Source: Anaerolineae bacterium
GTDB taxonomy: Bacteria > Pseudomonadota > Alphaproteobacteria > DSM-16000 > Inquilinaceae
DNA length: 37,818 nt
Reading direction: 5' to 3'
NCBI GenBank assembly: GCA_028285185.1
Contig: JANQQD010000097.1
Location: 1 to 37,818 of the forward strand
Shown one piece after another: positions 26,760 through 33,893 of this stretch. The position numbers were made by a program, and so were the translations under genes. Numbering within the stretch: position 1 is the stretch's first letter; every line of letters begins with the position of its first letter. Under the pieces are notes generated by a model. The model was given only the letters and a program-made list of their open reading frames with translations, searched no databases and had not been told where the DNA came from.

Positions 26760-27779
26760 TTAAGTGCTTGGTCCGCCAGCATTTCCTCTTACGACAACAA
26801 CGGATGGCGGCGCGTCGACTTCAGGTGGCGCTTCTTCGTCCAGTTGCCTTGGCATCGCATTGAAGGCTGCAACCAGTCCGCGCAGCAGCGACACCTCGGT
26901 GTCCAGCGTGAAGGTGCGTTCCGGCGCCGTCAGCAATGTGCCCTCGGGCAACTGCTGCTGCACGAAGGTGAGCAGGCTGCGCACCGGGTCGGACGACGGC
27001 GCCTGCCGCCGCGGCTTCTCCGTCTCTTCACCGGGCGGGCCGCTGCCCGCTGGCGACAGGCTTCGCAGGCTGAGCGACAGCGCGCCCATCTGCATCATCA
27101 CCTGGACCATCTCCGCTTCACGGGGGTCGACCTCGATGGTTGCCGTGTGGGGAATCCGCGGACCGTCGGCCGGGTCGGTCAGCCGCTGGTCGATCGCCAG
27201 AACGCGAACATCGGTCAGGATGGTCTCCGTGGCCCGGAACGCCGGATCCTCGCCGCCATCATGGCTTCCGGCGATGCGCACCGTGTGGGTCAGCAGAAGG
27301 TCGACGCGGTCGCCGGGAAAGACGAAGCCCGCGACGCTTGTCGTATCGTTCACCGGCACTGAGATGGCCCGCATCCCGGGTGTCAGCACGGCGGCGAGAA
27401 ATCCCCTCTCGCCGGGCCGGACCACCATGTTCTCCGTCACCGGCTGGCCAGTGGACACGCTGTTGCGCACCACTGCGCCGACAAGCGGACCGGGCGCCTC
27501 GGAGCCGGCGCTACCGCTACGGAGGATGTAGTTCTCGGCCATCGTGTCGTCCGGCCAAGCCTGCCACCGCAGATCGTCCTGAATGATGAAATGCCCCGGC
27601 GGCAGATCATGGGCGGCGACGAGAACGAACTGCGACGCCGGTGCCGGGACCGCCACCGGCTGCGGCGCGTCCCGTTCCATCCGCGCACGCTCGTCCGCCA
27701 GCCACTGGCGTGTCAGTTGAACGGTGCCGAGGCCCACGCCTACGGCGACGAGAAGCAACAGGATCACACGCACGCGCAT
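26760..27779 (-). CDS. cpaB: Tad pilus assembly protein CpaB/RcpC
   Basis: CpaB is a periplasmic protein anchored by an N-terminal helix and bearing a SAF domain. It is required for Flp pilus production and may interact with glycan or the secretin. From ATG 27779 (MRVRVILLLLVAVGVGLG) it is 339 residues; a start four codons earlier is possible. The SAF domain lies near 45-105 (VLVAAHDLPPGHFIIQDDLRW). The CpaB core follows with RGFLAAVLTPGMRAISVPVNDTTSVAGFVFPGDRVDLLL and ETILTDVRVLAIDQRL. The C-terminus is Pro/Val-rich and probably disordered. It begins 1 base after the cpaA stop. Confidence 0.94.
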   Translation of the reverse strand: MRVRVILLLLVAVGVGLGTVQLTRQWLADERARMERDAPQPVAVPAPASQFVLVAAHDLPPGHFIIQDDLRWQAWPDDTMAENYILRSGSAGSEAPGPLVGAVVRNSVSTGQPVTENMVVRPGERGFLAAVLTPGMRAISVPVNDTTSVAGFVFPGDRVDLLLTHTVRIAGSHDGGEDPAFRATETILTDVRVLAIDQRLTDPADGPRIPHTATIEVDPREAEMVQVMMQMGALSLSLRSLSPAGSGPPGEETEKPRRQAPSSDPVRSLLTFVQQQLPEGTLLTAPERTFTLDTEVSLLRGLVAAFNAMPRQLDEEAPPEVDAPPSVVVVRGNAGGPST

Positions 27780-27780
27780 G

Positions 27781-28317
27781 TCAACCTCCAAACCCTGCCG
27801 ATGCGAGGATGGCGGGGTGCTGCAGCGTCAGGTAAAGGCCACCTGCGGCTATGGCGACGGCATAGGGGACCGGTCGGCGCATGAGGGGCACAGCCGTGGC
27901 AGCGTCGTTGCGATCACCGGGGCCGTCACCGGCGGCCTGCGGCCGGGTCGCCATCGCACTCAGCAGCATGCCGGCCGCAATCACTCCACCAGTGAGCGAA
28001 ATCACGAAGGCCATGGCCATCATGTGCTGAGGGCCGGCCCAGAGAGCCAGCGCGGTAATCAGCTTGACATCGCCGCCACCGATGCAATTTCGCGCGAAGA
28101 GGATGAAACCTATGGTCAACACCGCTGCAGCCACCGCCAAATCGGCGAGCGGCGTGGCATTGGGCCAGTCAATGGCGGTGCGCAACGCATAAAGGCCGAT
28201 GACAAGTACCGATACCGTGTTGGGAATGATGCGCGCCCTGAGATCGGTAACGACGGCCCAGGCCAGCAGTGCGAGCAGACCAATTGCCATAGCGATGTTC
28301 AGAGCTGGCTCGGTCAC
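27781..28317 (-). CDS. cpaA: Prepilin peptidase CpaA/TadV
   Basis: CpaA is a type IV prepilin peptidase (aspartyl protease, A24 family) that cleaves the Flp pilin and TadE/F pseudopilins at the inner membrane. The 178-residue polytopic protein has catalytic Asp D25 in VTDLRARIIPN and the second catalytic Asp D83 in the hallmark GGGDVK motif. It lacks the N-terminal methyltransferase domain of classical PilD, as usual for TadV. About five membrane helices are predicted. A 188-bp gap containing a possible hairpin separates it from the pilin gene upstream. Confidence 0.95.
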   Translation of the reverse strand: MTEPALNIAMAIGLLALLAWAVVTDLRARIIPNTVSVLVIGLYALRTAIDWPNATPLADLAVAAAVLTIGFILFARNCIGGGDVKLITALALWAGPQHMMAMAFVISLTGGVIAAGMLLSAMATRPQAAGDGPGDRNDAATAVPLMRRPVPYAVAIAAGGLYLTLQHPAILASAGFGG

Positions 28318-28451
28318 TGGCCTAGTTTTCCTTAGCGCTTACGGCGATATGCCGGGTGTCCGTATCGAACAAACGCCATTAAGCGGCTTGGGGCCAGGCG
28401 ACCCTCCAGCCGCATCGCCCCCGCCGATCGATGTCCATTTCCCGCCTGCCG

Positions 28452-28484
28452 GGTCGGACCGCGAGGGACACTCGAGGCCCGACC
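28452..28484 (-). terminator. Possible hairpin after the Flp pilin gene
   Basis: GGTCGG pairs with CCGACC, with an inner CGAG/CTCG stem, just beyond the pilin stop. There is no T-run. It may be a partial terminator or mRNA-stabilising hairpin allowing more pilin than downstream machinery. The structure is weak. Confidence 0.3.
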
Positions 28485-28505
28485 TATCAAGAGGCATTGG
28501 CTTTC

Positions 28506-28685
28506 CTACGGGCTAACGGCGTTGTTGAGCTCGTTACTGACCTGGTTGAACATCGACTCCAGGCTGTCACCCATCGCGCCCAGGGCGCCAATGGCGGCAA
28601 CCGAGACCAGAGCAGCGATCAGACCGTATTCGATGGCGGTCGCGCCTTCCTTACCGGTCAGAAACTTGCGGATCTTCCTTACCAT
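28506..28685 (-). CDS. flp: Flp/Fap pilin, major Tad pilus subunit
   Basis: This is the major structural subunit of the Tad pilus. The 59-residue prepilin begins MVRKIRKFLTGKEG. Cleavage after G14 would release a mature subunit of about 45 residues starting ATAIEYGLIAALVSVAAIG, with the Glu at mature position 5 and adjacent Tyr that define Flp pilins. A single hydrophobic helix spans mature 5-25, then a polar tail DSLESMFNQVSNELNNAVSP. On the - strand GGAG lies 8 bases before the ATG. It is the first gene of the cpaABCDE-tadABC run. Confidence 0.93.
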   Translation of the reverse strand: MVRKIRKFLTGKEGATAIEYGLIAALVSVAAIGALGAMGDSLESMFNQVSNELNNAVSP

Positions 28686-28747
28686 CTTTCATGCTCCATA
28701 GAGAGGTACGCGGGGGTTCCGAACGAGACCAACTTCGCACGCAAAGA

Positions 28748-28762
28748 TTAAGAAGGAGTAAA
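28748..28762 (-). promoter_or_regulatory. CtrA-like motif upstream of the pilin gene
   Basis: On the - strand TTTA-N7-TTAA matches the alphaproteobacterial CtrA consensus TTAA-N7-TTAA at 7 of 8 bases, about 63-77 bases before the pilin ATG. CtrA activates pilA in Caulobacter, so the site is plausible, but AT-rich sequence yields such matches by chance. Confidence 0.3.
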
Positions 28763-28978
28763 TATACCCGAGTGAAGATGATTTTTTTTGGCGACCTAAT
28801 GAAGAAAGCAGTAAACATAGGAATATTGAATCTCTCTCCTCAGCGAATTCAGTGGTTTCACTCAACATCATCCAAATAGAATGCACAAAATCTGCCGACA
28901 GAAATGAAACTGCTTTCCCTTCAATGCGCCGTGAGAATACCGGGAAGATGCATTGAAATTCACTGCAATTTCCATCGA

Positions 28979-29016
28979 TCGGCAGTGCGGTGCATTGCGG
29001 TGCGCCGCACTGCCGA
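28979..29016. repeat. Perfect 12-bp inverted repeat
   Basis: TCGGCAGTGCGG (28979-28990) and CCGCACTGCCGA (29005-29016) are perfect inverted repeats around a 14-base loop. A smaller GAAATT/AATTTC hairpin (28955-28972) lies beside it. Neither is followed by a T-tract, so a protein-binding site or RNA-processing structure is as likely as termination. Confidence 0.6.
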
Positions 29017-29120
29017 CCCGCAGGCAACTCCTCAGGCAAAGGCTCGATGATTCTGGCGATACTCTAACTTACCGCCGCCAGCCTGCACCGCATCGGCGCA
29101 ATTGCGTCCGCAGGCAAGGG

Positions 29121-29143
29121 GCCCCGGCTTGTCAGCCGGCGGC
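29121..29143 (-). terminator. Hairpin after the TadG-like gene
   Basis: CCGGCT-TGTC-AGCCGG forms a 6-bp stem with a 4-base loop, extended by GCC/GGC with one bulge, about 33-55 bases past the TadG-like stop on the - strand. No T-tract follows. Confidence 0.4.
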
Positions 29144-29175
29144 AGCGGGCCGGAGCCAGGACCGGCGACGGGGGC

Positions 29176-30522
29176 TTACTGCACCAGCGACCCCGCAGCA
29201 CCGCCGAGCGAGATCCCCGACGACCCATAGGCGGCGCAGTTGTCCGCCCGACCGAAGCTGTCCATGCTGTTGTACTCGACATGGAAGGCCACCGTCGCAG
29301 CACAGTCGGTCTGCGCCGTGTAGTCGATGCTGTTGAACTGCAGATTTTGAGACGGCGCATAGACGACGCCGTTCATCGTCAGCGAGTCGATGCTGTTGAA
29401 CTTGGACGTATCGTAATCGGCGTCTCGGTCCACATAGATCAGCATGCCCGGATAGTCGTAGGAGGAGTCGCTCGGCGCGCGCAGGGACAGGCTGTCAATA
29501 CTGCTGAACTCGAATGTGCCGGCGAGGCCGGGCGCGCTTTCCGTGATCACGAAGGTCACACCGGATCCCGCCGCCGAGCAGTTGCAGCCAACGCTCCCGA
29601 TCGAGCTGAACTCCAGGTCACCGTCCACAATGTAATAGGTGCCCGGCTGCAGCGTTGCCGAGCCGGAGACCTTCAGCCCGCCGCAATAGATGCCGGGACT
29701 GATGGTCCCGCTGGTGTCCTCATCATTATAGTCACAGCCCACGGGCGACGGCTCGGCCAGGCTCGCAAAGGGATCCGGGATCGGTTCCTGATAGGTCTGT
29801 GCGGGATCGTCGAGATTGAGGCTGCCGATCGAGCCGGCGCTGTAGCCGCCGGCGGAATACAGCGAACCGGCATTGAAGCTGTCCAGACTGTTCAGCTTGA
29901 TCGCGCTGCTGTTCGTCGAGTTCGCGGCCGGAACACAGTCATGAAGCTGCACGCTGTCCATGCTGTTGAAGCGTAACGCCCTGGACGTGTTGCCTGGGTC
30001 CAGCGCCAGGATACAGCCCGGCTGACCGGCTTCCGCGGTGGCGATCGCGGCAACCGCCACATCGGTCTCACTGAAGCCCAGCACGTTGGCGAAGAACAGC
30101 CCGACCGGATTGCCATTGTCCTTTGAGCGCCGGGCGACCACCCGAACGGCGTTCAGCGGCGCCTCGCCGGCCGTGAACGTCCGCGTGTTCGCATCCCAGT
30201 TGCCGATCTCCACGTCGGTGTTGGCGACCACCGTGCCGTGGTCCACGCTCGGCATGTTCTTGTCCGCGTATTCGAGCGCGCGGGCGCGGGCGGCGTCGGC
30301 GTCGGGCAGCGCACCGCTTGCTACGATTGCCGCCGTGTCGGCCGTCGTCTGAAGCCAGTTCTTGATCATGTACGCATAGCTCAGATCGACGGCTATGGCA
30401 GCGACACCAATGATCGCCGCCAGTCCAAACCCAGCCAGTGCAGCCACGCCGCCGCGTCTGTCTCGCCACACCCGTCTCGACGCCAATGCCGCCACGGGCC
30501 GCGATCTCTTCCCATCGGTCAT
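29176..30522 (-). CDS. TadG-like protein with NSxDS repeats
   Basis: The 448-residue protein has a Tad-type N-terminus: RRGGVAALAGFGLAAIIGVAAIAVDLSYAYMIKNWLQTTADTAAIVAS at about 22-69 gives one membrane helix and the helix found in TadE/G-like proteins. A periplasmic region with GCILALDP follows (about 170). From about 184 to 426 the sequence carries seven clear copies of [F/L/Y]-[N/S]-S-[I/M/L]-[D/G]-S/Y (first FNSMDSV, last YNSMDSFG). PGIYCGGLKVSGSATLQPGTYYI and FVITESAPG segments lie between them and suggest a beta-helix-like stack. No VWA domain is present. Cys pairs (C263/C280, C313/C315) may be bridged. It follows a TadE-like gene by 127 bases. Confidence 0.82.
   Translation of the reverse strand: MTDGKRSRPVAALASRRVWRDRRGGVAALAGFGLAAIIGVAAIAVDLSYAYMIKNWLQTTADTAAIVASGALPDADAARARALEYADKNMPSVDHGTVVANTDVEIGNWDANTRTFTAGEAPLNAVRVVARRSKDNGNPVGLFFANVLGFSETDVAVAAIATAEAGQPGCILALDPGNTSRALRFNSMDSVQLHDCVPAANSTNSSAIKLNSLDSFNAGSLYSAGGYSAGSIGSLNLDDPAQTYQEPIPDPFASLAEPSPVGCDYNDEDTSGTISPGIYCGGLKVSGSATLQPGTYYIVDGDLEFSSIGSVGCNCSAAGSGVTFVITESAPGLAGTFEFSSIDSLSLRAPSDSSYDYPGMLIYVDRDADYDTSKFNSIDSLTMNGVVYAPSQNLQFNSIDYTAQTDCAATVAFHVEYNSMDSFGRADNCAAYGSSGISLGGAAGSLVQ
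29245..29973 (-). repeat. NSxDS repeat region of the TadG-like protein
   Basis: Starts of the motif at about residues 185, 210, 305, 339, 375, 396 and 417, with a weaker one near 230. The core is aromatic/aliphatic, Asn/Ser, Ser, Ile/Met/Leu, Asp/Gly, Ser/Tyr. Spacing varies from 21 to 95 residues, so it is a recurrent turn within a larger fold rather than a simple tandem repeat. Confidence 0.75.
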
Positions 30523-30649
30523 GCCGGGCCCCAGTCCGGACGCCGCCGCACTTCCGGAGCGGCATCGCAGCGATACCGAACGAAGCGGCTTCCTCCGCCT
30601 CGCATGATCTTCCCCGCACCAGCCGGATCCAGAGATTGGTGCGGACGTC

Positions 30650-31102
30650 CTAAAGGTCTTCCTGGCGCATCACGGCGACGACGGGCATCGTCTCGCCCGC
30701 GAAGATACCCAACAGGTCGAACGGCACGGCATCGGCAAGGGATACGCTCAGGGTCAGCGACACGTCTGTCTCTCCGGCCCCCACATCCGGCCAAGCGGCG
30801 TTGACCGAAGGCGTGACCCAGCTGTTGAACGTGTTTGCTATATGCGTCGATACCTCCGGCGCGGTGGTGAACTCGCCAACGGCCATCCGACGCACCGCAT
30901 CCTGTGCGACATCGTGCATGTTGGTGCGCAGGAAGATGACCATTCCGAACTGAATAATGCCGGCAAGAAGAAGAACCAGGATCGGCGTGAGGAACGCGAA
31001 TTCCAACAGCGCGGCTCCGGCCGCGTTGCGAAAGAACGCAGGCGTCCGTCTTCTCGCCTGGGTTCGCTCTTGCGTTGGAGCATTCGCGCAGGACAGCAAC
31101 AT
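30650..31102 (-). CDS. TadE-like pseudopilin (third)
   Basis: A 150-residue TadE-family pseudopilin. After a basic leader (QERTQARRRTPAFFRN) comes AAGAALLEFAFLTPILVLLLAG with the conserved Glu and membrane helix (about 28-50). IIQFGMVIFLRTNMHDVAQDAVRRMAVG follows, as in TadE. The periplasmic half includes a strand-rich stretch (ETDVSLTLSVSLADAVPF) and a C-terminus with LLGIFAGETMPVVAVMRQEDL, similar to the FG..L...A.M..E ending common in TadE. It lies between the small membrane protein gene (18 bases upstream) and the TadG-like gene, forming a three-gene - strand unit. Confidence 0.85.
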   Translation of the reverse strand: MLLSCANAPTQERTQARRRTPAFFRNAAGAALLEFAFLTPILVLLLAGIIQFGMVIFLRTNMHDVAQDAVRRMAVGEFTTAPEVSTHIANTFNSWVTPSVNAAWPDVGAGETDVSLTLSVSLADAVPFDLLGIFAGETMPVVAVMRQEDL

Positions 31103-31120
31103 CCGACCGGCCCTTCCTTC

Positions 31121-31477
31121 TTATGATCCTGCCGCAAACAGGAATCGAATGGCCGCCTGAATGACGAACAGTAACGCCAAGCCCCCCATAGTCCCAATGG
31201 CCGCCAGGAACAGAAGGTTGCTCGCTGTCGCCAGTGGATGCTTCCTGCGCTCTTCCGCCAGACGGGCGGCACTGCGCCTTTCCCGGCCGGCGACAATCGT
31301 TATGTAATAGCGCCCGAAGAGAAGCGGCAGCGATAGCCGAAGATTGACGGGATGGGCACTGGTCCATTCTCTGGCGCGGGCCGGCGCCGCCGGCCCGTCA
31401 CGGGTCGTCGTGCCGCGCTGGGCCGCATCTTCCGGCGGCGGTGCCGTCCAGGTATCTCTTGTAAAGGTATTGCTCAC
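31121..31477 (-). CDS. Small membrane protein of unknown function, tad-associated
   Basis: From a GTG at 31477 (GGAAC upstream) the product is 118 residues. The polar, disordered N-terminus (about 1-45) leads to a conserved-looking segment NLRLSLPLLFGRYYITIVAGRERRSAARLAEERRKHPLAT. A hydrophobic helix follows (about 86-108, NLLFLAAIGTMGGLALLFVI) and a short tail. The frame continues upstream to 31681 but that stretch looks random. The basic cluster before the helix places the N-terminus in the cytoplasm. It is first in a unit with a TadE-like and a TadG-like gene. I do not recognise the family, and no function is assigned. Confidence 0.6.
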   Translation of the reverse strand: MSNTFTRDTWTAPPPEDAAQRGTTTRDGPAAPARAREWTSAHPVNLRLSLPLLFGRYYITIVAGRERRSAARLAEERRKHPLATASNLLFLAAIGTMGGLALLFVIQAAIRFLFAAGS

Positions 31478-31821
31478 GTCTGTTCCGTCGCAAAGGACAC
31501 GCCAGCGCAGAGGGCACGCCAATGCCCTCCTAACCCTATCGGCGATGCGTTTCTTTTCGATTAATCCGCACTTCCTCTGCCGCCGTTCTAGAAAGGGTAG
31601 CAGCCAGCCGATCGTCGTTGCGCTCAGCGGCCGCCCGTTTGAGCCACCGCACCGACACGGCCGGCACACAAGGCAGGCCAAGGTGCACCTGTGCCCAATC
31701 GTCCATGGACGCGAGACAATCAGGCGCGGTAACCATTTTTAAGAAAATTCTTTATGGCGCATAAGCAATTTGGTAAGATTTTCAAGTCAAACATAGCGTA
31801 AGTCTGAATGGGTGAACGGTT
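31478..31821. other. Divergent promoter region between the TadE/G unit and the VWA genes
   Basis: This 344-bp gap separates the - strand small membrane protein from the + strand VWA gene. The last about 90 bases (31732-31821) are strikingly AT-rich, with TTTTTAAGAAAATTCTTTATGG and TAAGATTTTCAAGTC. A weak + strand option is TTTATG with TAAGAT 17 bases on. No RNA gene or clear operator was recognised. Confidence 0.5.
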
Positions 31822-33702
31822 ATGTTAGAAAATATATACAAAATACCTAGAATTTTTGCAGAAAAGGTAAAGGCTTTGCGGCGCGACGTGAGCGCCAGCA
31901 GCATGGCGTTAGTCGGCTTTGCCGCCATTCCAGTGGTCGCATTCGTTGGAGTTTCCGGTGATTCCGCAATTGGATATTTGGTTAAGAGCAGGTTGACAGA
32001 GGCAGTCGATGCTGGGGGCCTGGCGGCTGCGCGCCAGGTGGATCTCGCTGATCAGACGGCAGATCTCGAGATGTTCTTCGACGCCAACTTCCCCGACGGG
32101 TATCTCGGTGCGACCATCGACGGCCCCTATCTGACACCGAGCGCCGACGGCTTTGAGCTGGAGATCACGGCGAGTGCGCTGGTCCCCACCAGCTTCATGC
32201 GCGTCCTGGGCATCGACACCATGACCGTTAGCGCACGCACGGTGATCGCCCGCGCCCGCAGCGGCATGGAACTGGTGCTGGTGATGGACAACACCGGGTC
32301 CATGTGCTGCGATGGCGTGTCAGATTCCAAGATCGAGACGATGAAGGCCGCGGCCCATTCGCTGGTCGACATCATGTTCGGCAGCAACGAGACGATCGAG
32401 AACTTCTGGGTCGGCCTCGTGCCCTATACGGCGATGGTCAATGTCGGCGATGCGACGCTGAACCGGCACCTCTGGCTGACCAGCTACACCCCTTCGGAAT
32501 TCGATCCCGCGAACTGGCTGGGCTGTGTCGAGGCGCGGTCCTACCCCCGCGACATGACGGATGATCCCTATACCGTGCAGGCCTGGGATCCCGCCCTCTA
32601 CGACAACAACTACGACAATTACTGGGATGACCGGGAAGAGGTCGTCATCGCCCACCTGCGCCGAGAGCTCAGCTATTCCGACGGCAACACCTTGCCGACA
32701 GGCGTGGCCACACTGGAAGACCTGATCGAAGAGTATCTGGTGGCCGAGTTGAACCCCCAGCCGGGCGACGACTACTACGACGATGACGAAGAGCTCTGGA
32801 CCCATGTCGCCCGCCTCGTGCTGGGCATGGACGCGGACCATACGATCTGGAACTGGGACGACAACGAAATCGAAGACCTGGAAGACTACCTGGATCCGCA
32901 TGACTATGGCGGCTCGCTGCAGTCGGACCTGGAAGAGCGCAGCGTCCTCTTGATGGAAGCCTGGTTCCGCCGGGACTACGAGGGCCTTGACGATGACGAA
33001 GACTGGCGCCAGCCCATCATCCGTGATGCCTATGCTGAGGGCAATGAGGGCACCGGACCCAATCTCGGCTGTGGCCCGGCGATCACGCCGCTGACCGCCA
33101 CCCGGTCGACCATCGAGGCGGCCATCGACGACATGCACGCCTGGCACCGCGGCGGCACCACCAGCAATCTGGGGCTCGTCTGGGGTTGGCGCGTGCTTTC
33201 GCCGAGATGGCAGGGCCTGTGGGGCGATGCCAGCCTGCCCAATCCCTATTTCGATCCCGATCAGCCGACAGACGACACCAACCAGCCGATCGACAAGGTC
33301 GTCATCATCCTGACGGACGGCAACAATGAGGTCTATGACCATCATAGCGACGGGCCGGATTCCTCCGACTACACGGCCTATGGCAGGCTGGGCGAAGGCA
33401 ACGTGCTGGAAAACGGCACGGGCACGCCGCTGACGGACCGAAGCGACGCGCGCGACGAGATCGACCGCCGCATGTCCCAGCTCTGCTCGGACATGAAGGC
33501 TGAGGACATCACGATCATCACCATCACCTTCCGGCAGGATAATGCGGACACACAGGCCTTGTTCAGCGCCTGTGCCAGCCCGATGGACCCTGACGATCCG
33601 AGCGGCGAGCGCCTCTATTACGACTCTCCCACCAACGAAGACCTAGCCGCGGATTTCGACGAGATCGCGGCCGAGCTGAGCCGGCTCAGGATCGCCGAAT
33701 AG
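31822..33702 (+). CDS. Large TadG-type von Willebrand factor A protein, copy 1
   Basis: TadG-type proteins are membrane-anchored, surface-directed VWA proteins of Tad loci. The 626-residue product has a cytoplasmic/basic leader, one membrane helix (about 28-45) and the conserved DSAIGYLVKSRLTEAVDAGGLAAA segment. The VWA domain starts near 148, with MIDAS DNTGSM (156-161), GGTTSN (444-449) supplying the MIDAS Thr, GLVWGWRVLSPRW (451-463) and IILTDGNN (495-502). The about 335 residues between MIDAS and the TDG motif form a large insert, very acidic (DDYYDDDEELW at about 316-326, DDNEIEDLEDYLD at about 346-358) and Cys-containing. The first about 20 codons are AT-rich, unlike the rest. The ATG has only a weak ribosome site. 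Confidence 0.88.
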   Translation: MLENIYKIPRIFAEKVKALRRDVSASSMALVGFAAIPVVAFVGVSGDSAIGYLVKSRLTEAVDAGGLAAARQVDLADQTADLEMFFDANFPDGYLGATIDGPYLTPSADGFELEITASALVPTSFMRVLGIDTMTVSARTVIARARSGMELVLVMDNTGSMCCDGVSDSKIETMKAAAHSLVDIMFGSNETIENFWVGLVPYTAMVNVGDATLNRHLWLTSYTPSEFDPANWLGCVEARSYPRDMTDDPYTVQAWDPALYDNNYDNYWDDREEVVIAHLRRELSYSDGNTLPTGVATLEDLIEEYLVAELNPQPGDDYYDDDEELWTHVARLVLGMDADHTIWNWDDNEIEDLEDYLDPHDYGGSLQSDLEERSVLLMEAWFRRDYEGLDDDEDWRQPIIRDAYAEGNEGTGPNLGCGPAITPLTATRSTIEAAIDDMHAWHRGGTTSNLGLVWGWRVLSPRWQGLWGDASLPNPYFDPDQPTDDTNQPIDKVVIILTDGNNEVYDHHSDGPDSSDYTAYGRLGEGNVLENGTGTPLTDRSDARDEIDRRMSQLCSDMKAEDITIITITFRQDNADTQALFSACASPMDPDDPSGERLYYDSPTNEDLAADFDEIAAELSRLRIAE

Positions 33703-33756
33703 GCATCTGTCGGAAGCCCTCGCGACCCTCAATCCACGGCTGCCACTCGTGACGGA

Positions 33757-33775
33757 CCGGGCCCACTGGGCTCGG
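33757..33775 (+). terminator. Hairpin after the first VWA gene
   Basis: CCGGGCCC-ACT-GGGCTCGG forms an 8-bp stem (one G-U pair) with a 3-base loop about 55 bases past the stop. A pyrimidine-rich but not T-rich stretch follows, so termination is likely but probably partial. Confidence 0.5.
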
Positions 33776-33893
33776 GCCGCTTCCTTTCGGCGAGCGCCAT
33801 TTGACTATGCTTAAGATCCGCTAACCAGTAATTTTCTTTCGGCATTTAAGCGCCTTATTAATAATTCGCGTGACATGATACGCGGAGTTCCTC

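Larger units (their letters stand above)
28686..29175. other. 490-bp regulatory gap upstream of the pilin gene
   Basis: This gap lies between the - strand TadG-like gene and the Flp pilin and should hold the tad promoter. About 28740-28890 is markedly AT-rich against the GC-rich background. On the - strand it holds TATATT (28761-28766) as a possible -10 with no good -35, and TTTA-N7-TTAA (28748-28762), one mismatch from the CtrA site. An A/T run (eight T on the + strand, about 28782-28789) and three hairpins (28955-28972, 28979-29016, 29121-29143) are also present. A frame at 28689-29039 on the - strand looks non-coding. Confidence 0.6.

Noticed and set aside
28740-28890. AT-rich segment as a sign of recent transfer
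   Set aside because: The flanking genes have normal composition; local AT-richness is more simply explained by a promoter.
28689-29039. 116-codon - strand frame upstream of the pilin
   Set aside because: Lies in the AT-rich promoter gap, has no ribosome site and reads like random sequence; it also runs into the pilin start region.
31478-31681. Upstream extension of the 118-residue membrane protein
   Set aside because: The added residues look random and include the divergent promoter region; the GTG at 31477 with GGAAC upstream gives a better start.
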